Shown: positions 25,770-36,024 of the stretch, piece by piece | Layout of the letters: every line of letters starts with the position of its first letter | How positions within the stretch are numbered: the stretch's first letter is position 1 | Source of the DNA: Limnohabitans sp. | Lineage (GTDB): Bacteria > Pseudomonadota > Gammaproteobacteria > Burkholderiales > Burkholderiaceae_C | Direction of reading: 5' to 3' | Assembly (NCBI GenBank): GCA_024642215.1 | Contig: JAHEBO010000001.1 | Span: 68,729-119,759, forward strand | Length of the DNA stretch: 51,031 nt | The notes under the pieces: model-generated | Told to the model about the DNA's origin: nothing | The model's input: only the letters and a program-made list of their open reading frames with translations | Databases searched by the model: none | Made by a program: the position numbers and the translations under genes

Positions 25770-27797
25770 TTAAACAGGAAAGCCTTGTTTGCTTTGCCAC
25801 CAGTCAAGGACCTGATGCACCGATTGTTCGATGCCTAAGTCTGAGTTGTCTAGCAGCATTGCGTCTTGCGCTGGCTTTAAGGGTGCCACACTACGAGAAC
25901 TGTCCCGTAGGTCGCGAGCCTCTAAGTCAGCCCGAAGATCGGCGATTTTAGCCTGAAAACCTTTAGAAATCAATTGCTTATAGCGTCGATCGGCTCTTTT
26001 TGCGGCACTGGCGGTTAAAAACACCTTCAAAGGCGCGCCAGGAAAGATCACCGTGCCCATGTCGCGGCCGTCCGCCAAGAGGCCAGGTAGGCGCTGAAAG
26101 CTGTGCTGAAGGGCCACCAAAGCCACCCGAACGGCGGGCAAAGTAGACACCTTAGAGGCGTTCATGCCGCCTTCTTCGCTGCGGATGGCGTCGGTCACAT
26201 CTTGATCATTGAGCAAGACGCGGTCGCCTTCAAAACGCACGGGAAGCTTTTCGGCCATGGCGGCAATGGCGAATTCATTGACAGTTTCTAGACTCAAGCC
26301 AGCCTTCAATGCGGCATAGGCCGTGACGCGGTAAAGGGCGCCAGAGTCTAGGTAGTGGTAGCCCAAACGTTGTGCCACCAAACTAGACAAGGTGCCTTTG
26401 CCTGAGGCTGTTGGGCCATCGATACAAATGACGGGAATGCACTCTGGAGGCGTTTGGGCCAATGAGAACAAGGCCTCAAAATAATCTGGAAAGGTTTTGG
26501 CCACGCACTTGGGGTCTTCAATGCGCACAGCTTGCTGGTCGGCGTTGAAGGCGGCCAAAGAGAAACACATGGCCACGCGGTGATCGTCATAAGTGTGAAT
26601 GCTGGCTGCTTTCCACTGGCCAGTCGGCAAAGGATGAATGCGCAACCAGTCTGGGCCTTCTTCCACTTGCGCACCCAGCTTGCGTGCTTCTTTGGCCATG
26701 GCCGCAATGCGATCGGTTTCTTTCACACGCCAGCTGGCAATGTTGCGCAGGGTGGTAGGGCCGTCGGCATAAAGGGCCATGACGGCCAAGGTCATGGCGG
26801 CATCAGGGATGTGGTTGCAGTCCAAGTCGATGGCTTTGAGGGGCCATGCGCCGCGTTTGATTTCTAGCCAATTGGGACCACTTTCAATGTGAGCACCCAT
26901 TTGGGCTGCGGCTTCCATGAAGCGAATGTCACCTTGAATGGAGGATGCGCCCACACCTTGAATGCGAACCGCTTGGTCGGTGGCGGCCAATGCACCCAAG
27001 GCAATGAAATAACTGGCCGATGAGGCATCGGCTTCAACATGAATTTCGCCGGGTGAGGTGTAGTGGCTGCCAGCGGGAATGGTGAATCGTTGCCAAGCAT
27101 CGCGCTTCACGTTGATGCCATAGCGCGCCAACAAGTTCAAGGTGATTTCAATGTAGGGCTTGGAGATCAGTTCACCCACCACTTCAATCACGATGTCTTT
27201 TTGGGCGGCCAATGGCAGCGACATTAACAGTGCCGTGAGGAACTGGCTGGACACATCGCCGCGCACTTGAATGGGCTTGTCAAGTTGAAGTTGTGGCTTT
27301 AAAACGCGCAAAGGTGGATAGCCTTCGTTGCCCAAATAATCTATGTGGCAACCCAAGAGGCGCAATGCATCGACCAAATCGCCAATGGGCCGTTCGTGCA
27401 TGCGCGGCACACCTTTGAGGGTGAAGTCGCCGCCCATCACGGCCAATGCGGCGGTGAGGGGACGCATGGCGGTGCCGGCGTTGCCCATGAAAAACTCAAT
27501 GGCTTCGGTGGGCTTTTTTAATCCGGCTGACAGGCCATTCGAAGTGCTTTGTCCTAAGCCTGTAATGCAAACACTGTTGGTGCCCGCCTTGGGTTCAACG
27601 CCGCATCCGAGTTGGCGCAATGCGGCCAACATCACGCGGGTGTCATCGGAATCTAAAAGGTCATGAACCCAGGTGCTGCCTTCGCACAGTGCAGACAATA
27701 ACAAGACGCGATTGGAAATGCTTTTAGAGCCGGGCAACGTGACAGTGCCACCAGCTTGTTGCAAAGAGGGAAGATCAAGAAACGCGGTGGCAAACAT
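25770..27797 (-). CDS. aroA-cmk: Fused 3-phosphoshikimate 1-carboxyvinyltransferase / cytidylate kinase
   Basis: One 675-residue chain carries two enzymes. Residues 1 to about 448 are EPSP synthase, with [10 protein letters not shown] (21-30), [10 protein letters not shown] (105-114) and DDHRVAM (404-410); the reaction joins shikimate 3-phosphate and phosphoenolpyruvate. Residues about 453-675 are cytidylate kinase with the P-loop GPTASGKGT (461-469), phosphorylating CMP and dCMP. There is no stop or frameshift at the junction. The ATG at 27797 is chosen because it gives the normal AroA N-terminus and falls 10 bases after the tyrA stop; the ribosome site is weak, suggesting coupling. The separate aroA and cmk genes of other bacteria are adjacent here, so the fusion is readily explained. 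Confidence 0.95.
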   Translation of the reverse strand: MFATAFLDLPSLQQAGGTVTLPGSKSISNRVLLLSALCEGSTWVHDLLDSDDTRVMLAALRQLGCGVEPKAGTNSVCITGLGQSTSNGLSAGLKKPTEAIEFFMGNAGTAMRPLTAALAVMGGDFTLKGVPRMHERPIGDLVDALRLLGCHIDYLGNEGYPPLRVLKPQLQLDKPIQVRGDVSSQFLTALLMSLPLAAQKDIVIEVVGELISKPYIEITLNLLARYGINVKRDAWQRFTIPAGSHYTSPGEIHVEADASSASYFIALGALAATDQAVRIQGVGASSIQGDIRFMEAAAQMGAHIESGPNWLEIKRGAWPLKAIDLDCNHIPDAAMTLAVMALYADGPTTLRNIASWRVKETDRIAAMAKEARKLGAQVEEGPDWLRIHPLPTGQWKAASIHTYDDHRVAMCFSLAAFNADQQAVRIEDPKCVAKTFPDYFEALFSLAQTPPECIPVICIDGPTASGKGTLSSLVAQRLGYHYLDSGALYRVTAYAALKAGLSLETVNEFAIAAMAEKLPVRFEGDRVLLNDQDVTDAIRSEEGGMNASKVSTLPAVRVALVALQHSFQRLPGLLADGRDMGTVIFPGAPLKVFLTASAAKRADRRYKQLISKGFQAKIADLRADLEARDLRDSSRSVAPLKPAQDAMLLDNSDLGIEQSVHQVLDWWQSKQGFPV

Positions 27798-27807
27798 GTC
27801 GTTTTGA

Positions 27808-28692
27808 TTATTCTGCTGTGTGCTGATTGGCGCCGATGCGCCAATTGAAACGTAAATCACTGGCTTGGCGGATCATGTCTTCAAGCGCTTGTGGGTTGTT
27901 GTTTTGAATGGCATTTTCAAAGTCGTTCAGGGCATCTTTGAAATGGCTGATTTGCAACAATACTTGATCACGGTTGGTGCTCAGAATGTCGCGCCACACT
28001 ACGGGGTCGCTGGCTGCAATGCGCGAAAAATCTCTGAAGCCTGGCCCGCCCAATGCAATCAACTCAGGACCGTTGTGCTGTTGAAAAATGCCGCGAATGA
28101 TGGCGTAGGCTAAGACATGCGGCAGGTGGCTCACAGCCGCAAAAGCTGCATCGTGTTCGGCAGGGGTCAGTTCAGTGATGAAGCTTCCCAGGCTTTTCCA
28201 AATTTGCTTGGCAAGTTGCACTTGCGTTTGGCCTGAGCTGGTCATGGGCGTCACAATCAGCGCGCGGTCTTTGTACAAGTCGGCATCTGAATGTTCTACA
28301 CCTGCCACCTCTTTGCCCGCGATGGGGTGTACCGGTACAAAGCAGTGCAGTTTGTCGCCCAGAGCGTTGATGGCGGAGGCCACAATGTCTGATTTTGTCG
28401 AGCCCACGTCCATCAAAAGCGCGTCTGAATTCAAGGCTGGCGCAATGGCCTCAAAGCAGGCTGCAGTCGCCTTGACGGGGACTGCCAATAAAACCAAATC
28501 GGCGTCTTCAACGGCTTGTGCAATGGTGTCTACGGCAAGGTCGATCACACCCATGTCGAGGGCTTTTTGGCGAGATGACTCAGATGCGCTGAAGCCAACG
28601 ACGTGAGGTGCCCACCCCGCCGCTTTGGCAGCCAGGGCAAAGGAGCCGCCCATCAGACCGCAGCCAATGAGAGCGACTTTTTTGAACTTCAT
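27808..28692 (-). CDS. tyrA: Prephenate dehydrogenase
   Basis: This 294-residue enzyme oxidatively decarboxylates prephenate to 4-hydroxyphenylpyruvate for tyrosine synthesis (arogenate use cannot be excluded). It starts at the ATG at 28692, inside the pheA stop (ATGA). The nucleotide-binding motif GCGLMGGS lies at 10-17, and [10 protein letters not shown] and [15 protein letters not shown] are conserved active-site segments. There is no fused chorismate mutase, which sits in PheA. Confidence 0.95.
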   Translation of the reverse strand: MKFKKVALIGCGLMGGSFALAAKAAGWAPHVVGFSASESSRQKALDMGVIDLAVDTIAQAVEDADLVLLAVPVKATAACFEAIAPALNSDALLMDVGSTKSDIVASAINALGDKLHCFVPVHPIAGKEVAGVEHSDADLYKDRALIVTPMTSSGQTQVQLAKQIWKSLGSFITELTPAEHDAAFAAVSHLPHVLAYAIIRGIFQQHNGPELIALGGPGFRDFSRIAASDPVVWRDILSTNRDQVLLQISHFKDALNDFENAIQNNNPQALEDMIRQASDLRFNWRIGANQHTAE

Positions 28693-29786
28693 TCTGGAAT
28701 AGGGTAAGAACCCAGAACCTTGTAAAACGCACACAAGCCTTGAAGTTCTTTCAATGCGGCAGCAACATGCGGCTGTGAAACGTGGCCCTGAATGTCGATG
28801 TAGAAATAGTATTCCCACTGGCCAGATTTGGCAGGTCGAGATTCAAAGCGTGTCATGGACACGCCATTGTTTTTGAGAGGCATCAACAGGTCATGCACGG
28901 CGCCGGGTTTATTCGGTACTGATACCACCAAGCTGGTGCAATCTTTGCCAGAGACAGGCGGTGTGGCCAAGGTTTGCGGCAAGCAAATCACAGCAAACCG
29001 GGTGCGATTGGTGGCTTCGTCTTGAATGGCGTGGGCCACGATGTGCAAACCGAATTGGGCGGCAGCGCGCTCGCTGGCCAATGCAGCCCAAGTGGGATTG
29101 CTGGCGGCCAAGCGCGCACCTTCAGCGTTGCTAGAAACCGCACGGCGCTCTGCATTGGGTAAATTTTGGGTGAGCCATGTTTGGCACTGTGCCAAAGCCT
29201 GTGGATGCGCCAACACTACTTCTATGTCTTTGAGGTTGTCGGTTTGTCGCAGCAAATTGTGGCGAACCAACAAGCTGACTTCGCCAATCACATGCACGGG
29301 TGAGCGCAAGAACAAATCGAGTGATCTGGCCACCACACCTTCGGTGGAATTTTCCATGCCCACTACGCCAAACTGAGCTGTGCCCGCTGCGGTGGCATGA
29401 AACACTTCGTCGAAGTTGTTGCAGTAAATGAGATTGGCCGCACTGCCAAAAAACTCAATGGCGGCTTGTTCGCAGAAAGTACCTTGAGGGCCTAACACGG
29501 CAACACGCTGAGGCGCTTCAAGGGCCAAACAGGCCGACATGATTTCACGCCAAATAGAGGCCACATGCGCATTCAACAGCGGACCTTGATTGGCTTTTTC
29601 AATTTTGGCAATGACCTGCGCCACGCGATCGGGCCGGAAGAAGGGTGAGCCTTCTGCACGTTTGATTTCACCCACTTTTTCAGCCACTTTGGCACGCTGG
29701 TTCAGCAAGCTCAAGAGCTGTTGATCGAGCGAGTCAATTTGAATGCGCAGTTCGCCTAAGGCGTCTGATTGAATAGGTTGCGTCAT
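28689..29786 (-). CDS. pheA: Bifunctional chorismate mutase / prephenate dehydratase (P-protein)
   Basis: This 365-residue protein has an AroQ-type chorismate mutase domain (about 8-95), a prephenate dehydratase domain (about 98-275, with ENSTEGVVARSLDLF) and a C-terminal ACT domain (about 285-360) with ESRPAKSGQWEYYFY, the phenylalanine feedback site. It makes phenylpyruvate from chorismate. Translation is coupled to tyrA by a four-base overlap and the gene follows serC by 40 bases. Confidence 0.96.
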   Translation of the reverse strand: MTQPIQSDALGELRIQIDSLDQQLLSLLNQRAKVAEKVGEIKRAEGSPFFRPDRVAQVIAKIEKANQGPLLNAHVASIWREIMSACLALEAPQRVAVLGPQGTFCEQAAIEFFGSAANLIYCNNFDEVFHATAAGTAQFGVVGMENSTEGVVARSLDLFLRSPVHVIGEVSLLVRHNLLRQTDNLKDIEVVLAHPQALAQCQTWLTQNLPNAERRAVSSNAEGARLAASNPTWAALASERAAAQFGLHIVAHAIQDEATNRTRFAVICLPQTLATPPVSGKDCTSLVVSVPNKPGAVHDLLMPLKNNGVSMTRFESRPAKSGQWEYYFYIDIQGHVSQPHVAAALKELQGLCAFYKVLGSYPIPE

Positions 29787-29826
29787 ATGGGTTCAGTGAT
29801 GAAAGTCAAACGGCGTGGCCGTGTGC

Positions 29827-30933
29827 TCAAGCCTGTTTTGCTTCGAAATCTTGGAGGTAAGAAACCAGCGCCTGGACGCCTTCTAGCGGCATGGCGTTGT
29901 AAATGCTGGCGCGCATGCCACCCACCGACTTGTGGCCTTTGAGTTGAAGCAACCCGCGTGCTTTGGCACCTGCGAGGAAGGCATCGTTGCGCGATTCATC
30001 ACGCAAATAGAAGGGGATGTTCATGCGTGAACGGCAAGACGGGTCAACGCGGTTTTCGTAAAGCTGCGATTGGTCTAAAAAGTTGTAGAGCAAATCGGCT
30101 TTGGTGATGTTGCGCTGTTCCATGGCGGCCACACCCGTCATGCCATTTTCTGTTTGTGCTTTCAACCATTTGAAAACCAGGCCGGCAATGTAGATGGAAT
30201 AGGTGGGGGGTGTGTTGTACATGGAGCCGTTGTCGGCCACCAGTTTGTAATTGAAAGCGCTGGGGCAATGCTTCATGGCTTTGCCCAAGAGGTCTTCACG
30301 CACCACCACCAAGGTAAGACCTGCGGGTCCTAGATTCTTTTGGGCGCCGCCAAAAGCCAAGCCGACTTTGGACCAGTCGATGCTGCGTGAGGCGACATGC
30401 GAAGAAAAATCAATCACCAAAGGTGCGTTGCTGCCCAAGGCTTTCAGGTCGGGCAGTGAGTGGTATTCAACGCCGTCGATGGTTTCGTTGGTGCAAACAT
30501 GCACGTAGCTGGCGTTGGCGCTCAGTTGCCATTCGGCAGCGGAAGGGATGGTGGTGAATTGGGTACCTTGCGCGCTGGCTGCCAAATGAGGCGTGCAAAA
30601 CTGCGCGGCTTCTTTGAATGATTTTTGGCTCCAGCTGCCGGTGACCACAAAGTCAACCGTGCCTTCTTGCGACAAGTTCAAGGGCACGATGGCATTTTCA
30701 GCAATGCCGCCACCTTGCATGAACAAGATTTTGAAATGAGAAGGTACTGCCAGCAATTCACGAAGGTCGGCTTCAGCTTCTTCGTAAATCGACATGAACT
30801 CTTTGCCGCGGTGGCTCATTTCCATGACGCCCATGCCGCTGCCATGCCAGTCCAGCATTTCGCTGGCGGCTTGGATCAAGACGGCATCGGGAATGGCGGC
30901 AGGGCCGGCAGAAAAGTTGTAGGGCCTTGTCAT
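29827..30933 (-). CDS. serC: Phosphoserine aminotransferase
   Basis: This 368-residue class V aminotransferase begins [12 protein letters not shown] and has the PLP lysine Lys199 in [12 protein letters not shown]. It converts 3-phosphohydroxypyruvate to phosphoserine and also serves pyridoxine synthesis. Its ATG overlaps the gyrA stop (ATGA), placing it as the second gene of the gyrA transcript, as in other Burkholderiales. Confidence 0.97.
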   Translation of the reverse strand: MTRPYNFSAGPAAIPDAVLIQAASEMLDWHGSGMGVMEMSHRGKEFMSIYEEAEADLRELLAVPSHFKILFMQGGGIAENAIVPLNLSQEGTVDFVVTGSWSQKSFKEAAQFCTPHLAASAQGTQFTTIPSAAEWQLSANASYVHVCTNETIDGVEYHSLPDLKALGSNAPLVIDFSSHVASRSIDWSKVGLAFGGAQKNLGPAGLTLVVVREDLLGKAMKHCPSAFNYKLVADNGSMYNTPPTYSIYIAGLVFKWLKAQTENGMTGVAAMEQRNITKADLLYNFLDQSQLYENRVDPSCRSRMNIPFYLRDESRNDAFLAGAKARGLLQLKGHKSVGGMRASIYNAMPLEGVQALVSYLQDFEAKQA

Positions 30934-33602
30934 TCGGCTGAACCGCTTTCGTCGCCGCCCGTAGCAGCTTCTCCGCCTTCGGCGTCTGACGTGCCATCGG
31001 CTGCTTCGTCTTGCATGTTGGCATCGTTCTCCACGATGCGTTGCAAACCAGACAATTTGGCGCCGTCGTCCAAACCAATCAAAGTCACGCCTTGTGTGGC
31101 GCGACCCAATTCGCGAATTTCTGAAACGCGAGTGCGAACCAACACACCCGTGTCGGTGATCAACATGATTTCGTCGTCGGCGTGCACCAAAGTTGCCGCA
31201 ACCACTTTGCCGTTGCGCTCGGATTGCTGGATGGCAATCATGCCTTTTGTGCCGCGACCATGACGTGTGTATTCTGTGATGGAGGTGCGTTTGCCGTAGC
31301 CATTTTGGGTGGCTGTCAGCACGCTTTGTTGTTCATCTTCGGCCACCAGCATGGCAATCACACTTTGTGTTTCATCGAGCATCATGCCGCGCACACCGCG
31401 GGCATTGCGACCCATGGGGCGCACATCGTTTTCATCAAAGCGAACGGCTTTGCCGCCATCGCTGAACAACATCACGTCGTGCTTGCCGTCAGTGAGTGCT
31501 GCACCAATCAGGAAGTCGCCTTCGTCCAAGTCAACGGCAATGATGCCGGCCTTGCGAGGGTTGCTGAATTCATCCAAAGAGGTTTTCTTCACGGTGCCCA
31601 TGGAGGTGCCCATGAACACATAGTGGTCGGCCGGGAAGCTGCGCATGTCGCCTGTTAAAGGCAAGACCACGTTGATCTTTTCGCCTTCTTGCAAGGGGAA
31701 CATGTTGACGATGGGGCGACCGCGTGAGCCACGTGAGCCTGCAGGCACTTCCCACACTTTGAGCCAGTACAAACGGCCGCGATTGGAGAAGCACAAGATG
31801 TAATCGTGTGTGTTGGCAATGAAGAGCTGATCGATCCAATCGTCTTCTTTGGTGGCGGTCGCTTGCTTGCCGCGACCGCCGCGCTTTTGCGCCCGGTATT
31901 CAGACAAAGGCTGGCTCTTGATGTAACCGCTGTGCGACAAAGTCACCACCATGTCGGTCGGGGTGATCAAGTCCTCAGTGGCCAAATCTTGTGCGTTGTT
32001 TTCAATGAAGCTGCGACGTGCGCCAATTTTGGTTTGGCCAAATTCTTGGCGTAATTCGCCCAGTTCAGTGCCAATGATGGTGGACACGCGCTCGGGCTTG
32101 GCCAAGATGTCGAGCAGGTCTTCAATCTCAGACATCACTTCTTTGTACTCAACCACAATCTTGTCTTGTTCCAGGCCGGTCAAGCGTTGCAGACGCATCT
32201 GCAAAATTTCTTGGGCTTGGGTGTCGCTGAGGCGGTACAAGCCGTCGTTGCCCATGCCGAAGTCTTTTTCCAAACCATCGGGACGGTAATCGTCTGCATT
32301 CACAGCGCCGCCATCGGCGCGTGTGCGTGTGAGCATCTCGCGAACCAATTTGCTGTCCCAACGACGGGTCATCAATTCGGCTTTGGCCACGGGCGGTGTG
32401 GGCGCATTGCGAATGATGGCGATGAATTCATCAATGTTAGCCAAGGCCACAGCCAAGCCTTCCAGCACGTGACCGCGTTCGCGCGCTTTGCGCAAAGTGA
32501 ACACGGTGCGACGTGTGACCACTTCTCGGCGGTGTTGCAAGAACACGCTGATCAGGTCTTTCAAGTTGCACAACTTGGGCTGACCATCAATGAGGGCCAC
32601 CATGTTGATACCGAAGGTGTCTTGCAACTGCGTCTGTTTGTACAGATTGTTCAACACCACTTCAGGCACTTCGCCGCGCTTGAGTTCAATGACCAATCGC
32701 ATGCCCGATTTGTCGGACTCGTCTTGAATGTGGCTGATGCCTTCGATCTTTTTCTCGTGAACCAATTCGGCCATGCGTTCTTGCAAAGTCTTCTTGTTCA
32801 CTTGGTAAGGCAGCTCGTCCACCACGATGCACTGGCGCTGGCCTTTGTCGATGTCTTCAAAGTGGCACTTGGCGCGCATCACCACACGGCCGCGGCCTGT
32901 GCGGTAGCCTTCTTTGACGCCACTGATGCCGTAGATGATGCCAGCCGTGGGGAAGTCGGGCGCGGGAATGATTTCCATCAACTCGTCGATGGTGGCTTCG
33001 GGGTTGCGCAGCATGTGCAAGCAAGCGTCAACCACTTCGTTCAAATTGTGAGGTGGAATGTTGGTCGCCATACCGACCGCAATACCGCCAGAGCCATTGA
33101 CCAACAAGTTGGGAATGCGGCTTGGCAGCACCAAAGGTTCTTTTTCAGAGCCGTCGTAGTTGGGGCCAAAGTCGACGGTTTCTTTGTCGATGTCAGCCAA
33201 CATTTCGTGCGCAATTTTGGCCAAACGAATTTCGGTGTATCGCATGGCCGCAGCGTTGTCGCCGTCCACCGAACCGAAGTTGCCTTGACCGTCCACCAAC
33301 ATGTGGCGCATGGAGAAATCTTGCGCCATGCGAACGATGGTGTCATAGACAGATTGGTCGCCGTGAGGGTGGTATTTACCAATCACGTCACCCACGATAC
33401 GTGCAGATTTTTTGTAAGCGCGATTCCAGTCGTTGTTCAACTCGTGCATGGCAAACAACACACGGCGATGCACTGGTTTGAGGCCGTCTCGTGCATCGGG
33501 CAGGGCGCGTCCCACAATCACGCTCATGGCGTAGTCGAGGTAACTGCGGCGCATTTCCTCTTCTAGACTGATGGGGAGGGTTTCTTTAGCAAACTGGGTC
33601 AT
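30930..33602 (-). CDS. gyrA: DNA gyrase subunit A
   Basis: This 890-residue protein is complete. Tyr122 in [10 protein letters not shown] is the DNA-cleaving tyrosine. The GyrA box QKRGGRG that marks gyrase rather than topoisomerase IV is present after about residue 555, followed by the beta-pinwheel wrapping domain and an acidic, glycine-rich tail of about 40 residues. In the quinolone region the sequence is [10 protein letters not shown], so Gln83 replaces the Ser83 of E. coli while Asp87 is kept. No strong ribosome site precedes the ATG. A possible -10 element TAAAAT is at 33640-33635 on the minus strand. Confidence 0.98.
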   Translation of the reverse strand: MTQFAKETLPISLEEEMRRSYLDYAMSVIVGRALPDARDGLKPVHRRVLFAMHELNNDWNRAYKKSARIVGDVIGKYHPHGDQSVYDTIVRMAQDFSMRHMLVDGQGNFGSVDGDNAAAMRYTEIRLAKIAHEMLADIDKETVDFGPNYDGSEKEPLVLPSRIPNLLVNGSGGIAVGMATNIPPHNLNEVVDACLHMLRNPEATIDELMEIIPAPDFPTAGIIYGISGVKEGYRTGRGRVVMRAKCHFEDIDKGQRQCIVVDELPYQVNKKTLQERMAELVHEKKIEGISHIQDESDKSGMRLVIELKRGEVPEVVLNNLYKQTQLQDTFGINMVALIDGQPKLCNLKDLISVFLQHRREVVTRRTVFTLRKARERGHVLEGLAVALANIDEFIAIIRNAPTPPVAKAELMTRRWDSKLVREMLTRTRADGGAVNADDYRPDGLEKDFGMGNDGLYRLSDTQAQEILQMRLQRLTGLEQDKIVVEYKEVMSEIEDLLDILAKPERVSTIIGTELGELRQEFGQTKIGARRSFIENNAQDLATEDLITPTDMVVTLSHSGYIKSQPLSEYRAQKRGGRGKQATATKEDDWIDQLFIANTHDYILCFSNRGRLYWLKVWEVPAGSRGSRGRPIVNMFPLQEGEKINVVLPLTGDMRSFPADHYVFMGTSMGTVKKTSLDEFSNPRKAGIIAVDLDEGDFLIGAALTDGKHDVMLFSDGGKAVRFDENDVRPMGRNARGVRGMMLDETQSVIAMLVAEDEQQSVLTATQNGYGKRTSITEYTRHGRGTKGMIAIQQSERNGKVVAATLVHADDEIMLITDTGVLVRTRVSEIRELGRATQGVTLIGLDDGAKLSGLQRIVENDANMQDEAADGTSDAEGGEAATGGDESGSAE

Positions 33603-33829
33603 GAGGGGTCAGGCGCACTGGGTGAAAGACTGCCATTTTAGGTCTAAAGAGTGTCGTTGATTTGCAACACATTCGTCAGATTGATAAGTTCGCCTTCAGG
33701 GGCTTTTCACCAAATTGGGGATTTGGCCCAGAGCTATGGCACAATCATTTCAACGTTTTGGGTGATGGTCATTCAAATCGTCTCTTTTCTCGCAGGATGT
33801 CTGCGGTACTTATCCCCATGAGGAGAACC

Positions 33830-34468
33830 ATGAAAAAATTCAACAAAGTGGCAATGGTGTTGGCTTCAGCTGCCTTGGCAAGCGCCGCAGGTGCTCAATC
33901 CGTAGACAACTGGCGCAACGGCTCAGGCGAATTTGCCTGGAAAAACGGCACAGCTGAATACTGCTGGCGCGATGCCAACTGGACACCCGCTACTGCTGTA
34001 GCAGGTTGCGATGGCGCTATTGCTGCACCTAAGGCTGCAGCGCCTGCACCCAAGGCTGCCCCAGCACCTGCTGCCAAGCCAGCTGCACCCGCACCCGCTC
34101 CAGCTGCCGCCACCAAAGTGACATATGCTGCTGACACCTTCTTTGACTTTGACAAATCAGTGTTGAAAGCTGACGGCAAAGCCAAATTGGACGACTTGGC
34201 TGGCAAAGTCAAAGCGATCAACTTGGAAGTGATCATTGCCGTGGGTCACACCGACTCTGTTGGCTCTGATGCATACAACCAAAAGTTGTCTGTCAAGCGC
34301 GCTGACGCTGTCAAGGCTTACTTGGTCACCAAAGGTATCGAGAAAAACCGCGTTTACACAGAAGGCAAGGGCGAGAAACAACCCGTTGCTGACAACAAAA
34401 CAGCTGCTGGCCGTACTAAAAACCGCCGCGTTGAAATCGAAGTTGTCGGTACACGCCCAAACAAATAA
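33830..34468 (+). CDS. ompA: OmpA-family outer-membrane/peptidoglycan-binding protein
   Basis: This 212-residue protein starts at the ATG at 33830, which has AGGAGA immediately upstream. A signal peptide (MKKFNKVAMVLASAALASAAGAQ, about 1-22) is followed by a short domain with two cysteines, WRNGSGEFAWKNGTAEYCW, an alanine/proline-rich linker (about 64-100) and a C-terminal OmpA domain (about 105-205) with FFDFDKSVLKADGK and GHTDSVGSDAYNQKLS. It lacks the eight-stranded barrel of E. coli OmpA. The OmpA domain binds diaminopimelate in peptidoglycan. It is divergent from gyrA and followed by a strong terminator. Confidence 0.92.
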   Translation: MKKFNKVAMVLASAALASAAGAQSVDNWRNGSGEFAWKNGTAEYCWRDANWTPATAVAGCDGAIAAPKAAAPAPKAAPAPAAKPAAPAPAPAAATKVTYAADTFFDFDKSVLKADGKAKLDDLAGKVKAINLEVIIAVGHTDSVGSDAYNQKLSVKRADAVKAYLVTKGIEKNRVYTEGKGEKQPVADNKTAAGRTKNRRVEIEVVGTRPNK

Positions 34469-34488
34469 GCTTTTGCTTGTTTAAAGAA

Positions 34489-34507
34489 GATCAAGCCTGT
34501 CTTGATC
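34489..34507. repeat. Small hairpin before the ompA terminator
   Basis: GATCAAG (34489-34495) pairs with CTTGATC (34501-34507) around CCTGT. It sits between the ompA stop and the main terminator and may protect the mRNA 3' end. Confidence 0.5.
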
Positions 34508-34509
34508 TC

Positions 34510-34535
34510 AAAAGGCCTCCTTTGGGAGGCCTTTT
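34510..34535 (+). terminator. Rho-independent terminator of ompA
   Basis: AAAAGGCCTCC-TTTG-GGAGGCCTTTT forms an 11-bp stem ending in a short T run, 42 bases past the ompA stop. Confidence 0.85.
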
Positions 34536-34558
34536 CACTTTGCGCGACAATGTAATTT

Positions 34559-35302
34559 ATGAGTACACACACATCCTCTCCATTTTCCAGCGCCAACGTG
34601 GACCCCGCAGAGTTGGCCAAATTTTCAGAACTGGCCCATCGGTGGTGGGACACGGACAGTGAATTTCGTCCTTTGCATCAAATCAATCCACTGCGCTTGA
34701 ATTGGATTCAAAGCTTGGCACCCTTGGCGGGCAAAAAAGTTGTCGACATTGGGTGCGGCGGTGGCATTCTGTCCGACGCCATGGCCAGGCAAGGTGCGCA
34801 AGTTTTGGGCATCGACTTGGCAGTGAAGTCTTTGAAAGTAGCCCAATTGCATGCTTTGGAGGCGGGAACACAAGGTGTTGACTACAAAGAAATCAGTGCA
34901 GAAACTTTGGCCGCCGAGCAAGCTGGTCAATTTGATGTGGTGACTTGCATGGAAATGCTGGAACACGTGCCCGATCCAGCGTCGGTGGTTCAGGCTTGTG
35001 CCCAATTGGTCAAACCGGGTGGTTGGGTGTTCTTCTCCACTTTGAATCGCAATCCCAAGTCGTTTTTGTTCGCCGTGGTGGGCGCTGAATATGTGTTGAA
35101 CCTGCTGCCCAAAGGCACCCATGAATACGCCCGCATGATCAAGCCCAGTGAATTGGCCGATTGGACTCGTGCAGAGGGCTTGGATGTTTTGCAAATGAAG
35201 GGCATGAGTTACAACCCCTTTACGAAAGTCTACGCATTGGGCAAAGACACGGATGTGAATTACTTGATGGCCACGCAAAAGCCATTTGACAAAGCGGTGT
35301 GA
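34559..35302 (+). CDS. ubiG: Ubiquinone biosynthesis O-methyltransferase UbiG
   Basis: This 247-residue SAM-dependent methyltransferase carries out both O-methylations of the ubiquinone ring. The opening [18 protein letters not shown] and the SAM motif [16 protein letters not shown] are diagnostic, and [15 protein letters not shown] is conserved. It begins only 23 bases after the ompA terminator and no Shine-Dalgarno sequence is visible, although the conserved N-terminus supports the ATG. Its end is 13 bases before gph. Confidence 0.96.
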   Translation: MSTHTSSPFSSANVDPAELAKFSELAHRWWDTDSEFRPLHQINPLRLNWIQSLAPLAGKKVVDIGCGGGILSDAMARQGAQVLGIDLAVKSLKVAQLHALEAGTQGVDYKEISAETLAAEQAGQFDVVTCMEMLEHVPDPASVVQACAQLVKPGGWVFFSTLNRNPKSFLFAVVGAEYVLNLLPKGTHEYARMIKPSELADWTRAEGLDVLQMKGMSYNPFTKVYALGKDTDVNYLMATQKPFDKAV

Positions 35303-35315
35303 GAAAAAAGCCATC

Positions 35316-35981
35316 ATGAAGTTCGAAAATATCCAAGCCGTACTGTTTGATTTGGATGGCACGCTCATTGACAGTGCGCCAGATTTGGGCGCAGCAGTCG
35401 ACAAGATGCGCGTCGATCGCGGCATGTCTTCTTTGCCCTTGGCGCACTACAGGCCCATGGCCGGCGCGGGTGCACGCGGCATGATTGGCTTAGCGTTTGG
35501 CTTCACGCCCGAGCATCCTGATTACGAGTTGATGAAAGAAGAGTTCTTTCAAAACTACGAAGCCTGCATGACGCAGCGAACCTTTGCGTTTGAAGGTGTT
35601 GCGGCATTGATTGCAGACTTGGTTTCGAGACAATTGCCATGGGGCGTGGTCACCAACAAGTCCCAACGATTTACCGAACCGCTGACGCAAGGCATGTCTT
35701 TGTTTGCCTCTGCATCTGTGGTCATTAGTGGTGACACCACCCCGCACGCCAAACCACATCCAGCACCTTTGCTGGAGGCGGCCAAGCGCTTAAAAATCGA
35801 TCCTGCACGGTGTGTTTATGTGGGTGATGATGAGCGCGACATCGTGGCAGGACATGCGGCTCATATGAAAACGGTGGCGGCAACTTATGGTTATTTGGGC
35901 AGTCAAACCGATATTCAAACGTGGCAAGCGCACGCGCAAATTGATGCCCCCCAGCAACTGTTGAAACTCTTGTCAAACTGA
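35316..35981 (+). CDS. gph: Phosphoglycolate phosphatase (HAD family)
   Basis: This 221-residue HAD hydrolase has motif I DLDGTLIDS with Asp12 and Asp14, motif II VTNKS, the KPHPAPLLEA lysine segment and motif IV VGDDERDI. It dephosphorylates 2-phosphoglycolate formed during DNA repair or oxygenation. The ATG at 35316 is chosen because it leads straight into motif I; a frame start at 35286 overlaps ubiG. The ubiG-gph pairing is widely conserved. Confidence 0.93.
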   Translation: MKFENIQAVLFDLDGTLIDSAPDLGAAVDKMRVDRGMSSLPLAHYRPMAGAGARGMIGLAFGFTPEHPDYELMKEEFFQNYEACMTQRTFAFEGVAALIADLVSRQLPWGVVTNKSQRFTEPLTQGMSLFASASVVISGDTTPHAKPHPAPLLEAAKRLKIDPARCVYVGDDERDIVAGHAAHMKTVAATYGYLGSQTDIQTWQAHAQIDAPQQLLKLLSN

Positions 35982-36024
35982 TGCGCGTGTTTGTTGCTTA
36001 TGGCCTAAGCGCCTGTCATTTGAC

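Noticed and set aside
32166-33566. 466-codon open frame on the plus strand opposite gyrA
   Set aside because: It is antisense to a complete gyrA with all motifs, has no recognisable family features, and is best explained as a codon-bias shadow.
33715-33745. Possible ompA promoter TTGGGG ... CACAAT
   Set aside because: Spacing of 19 bases and weak matches in both boxes make it too poor to list as a feature.
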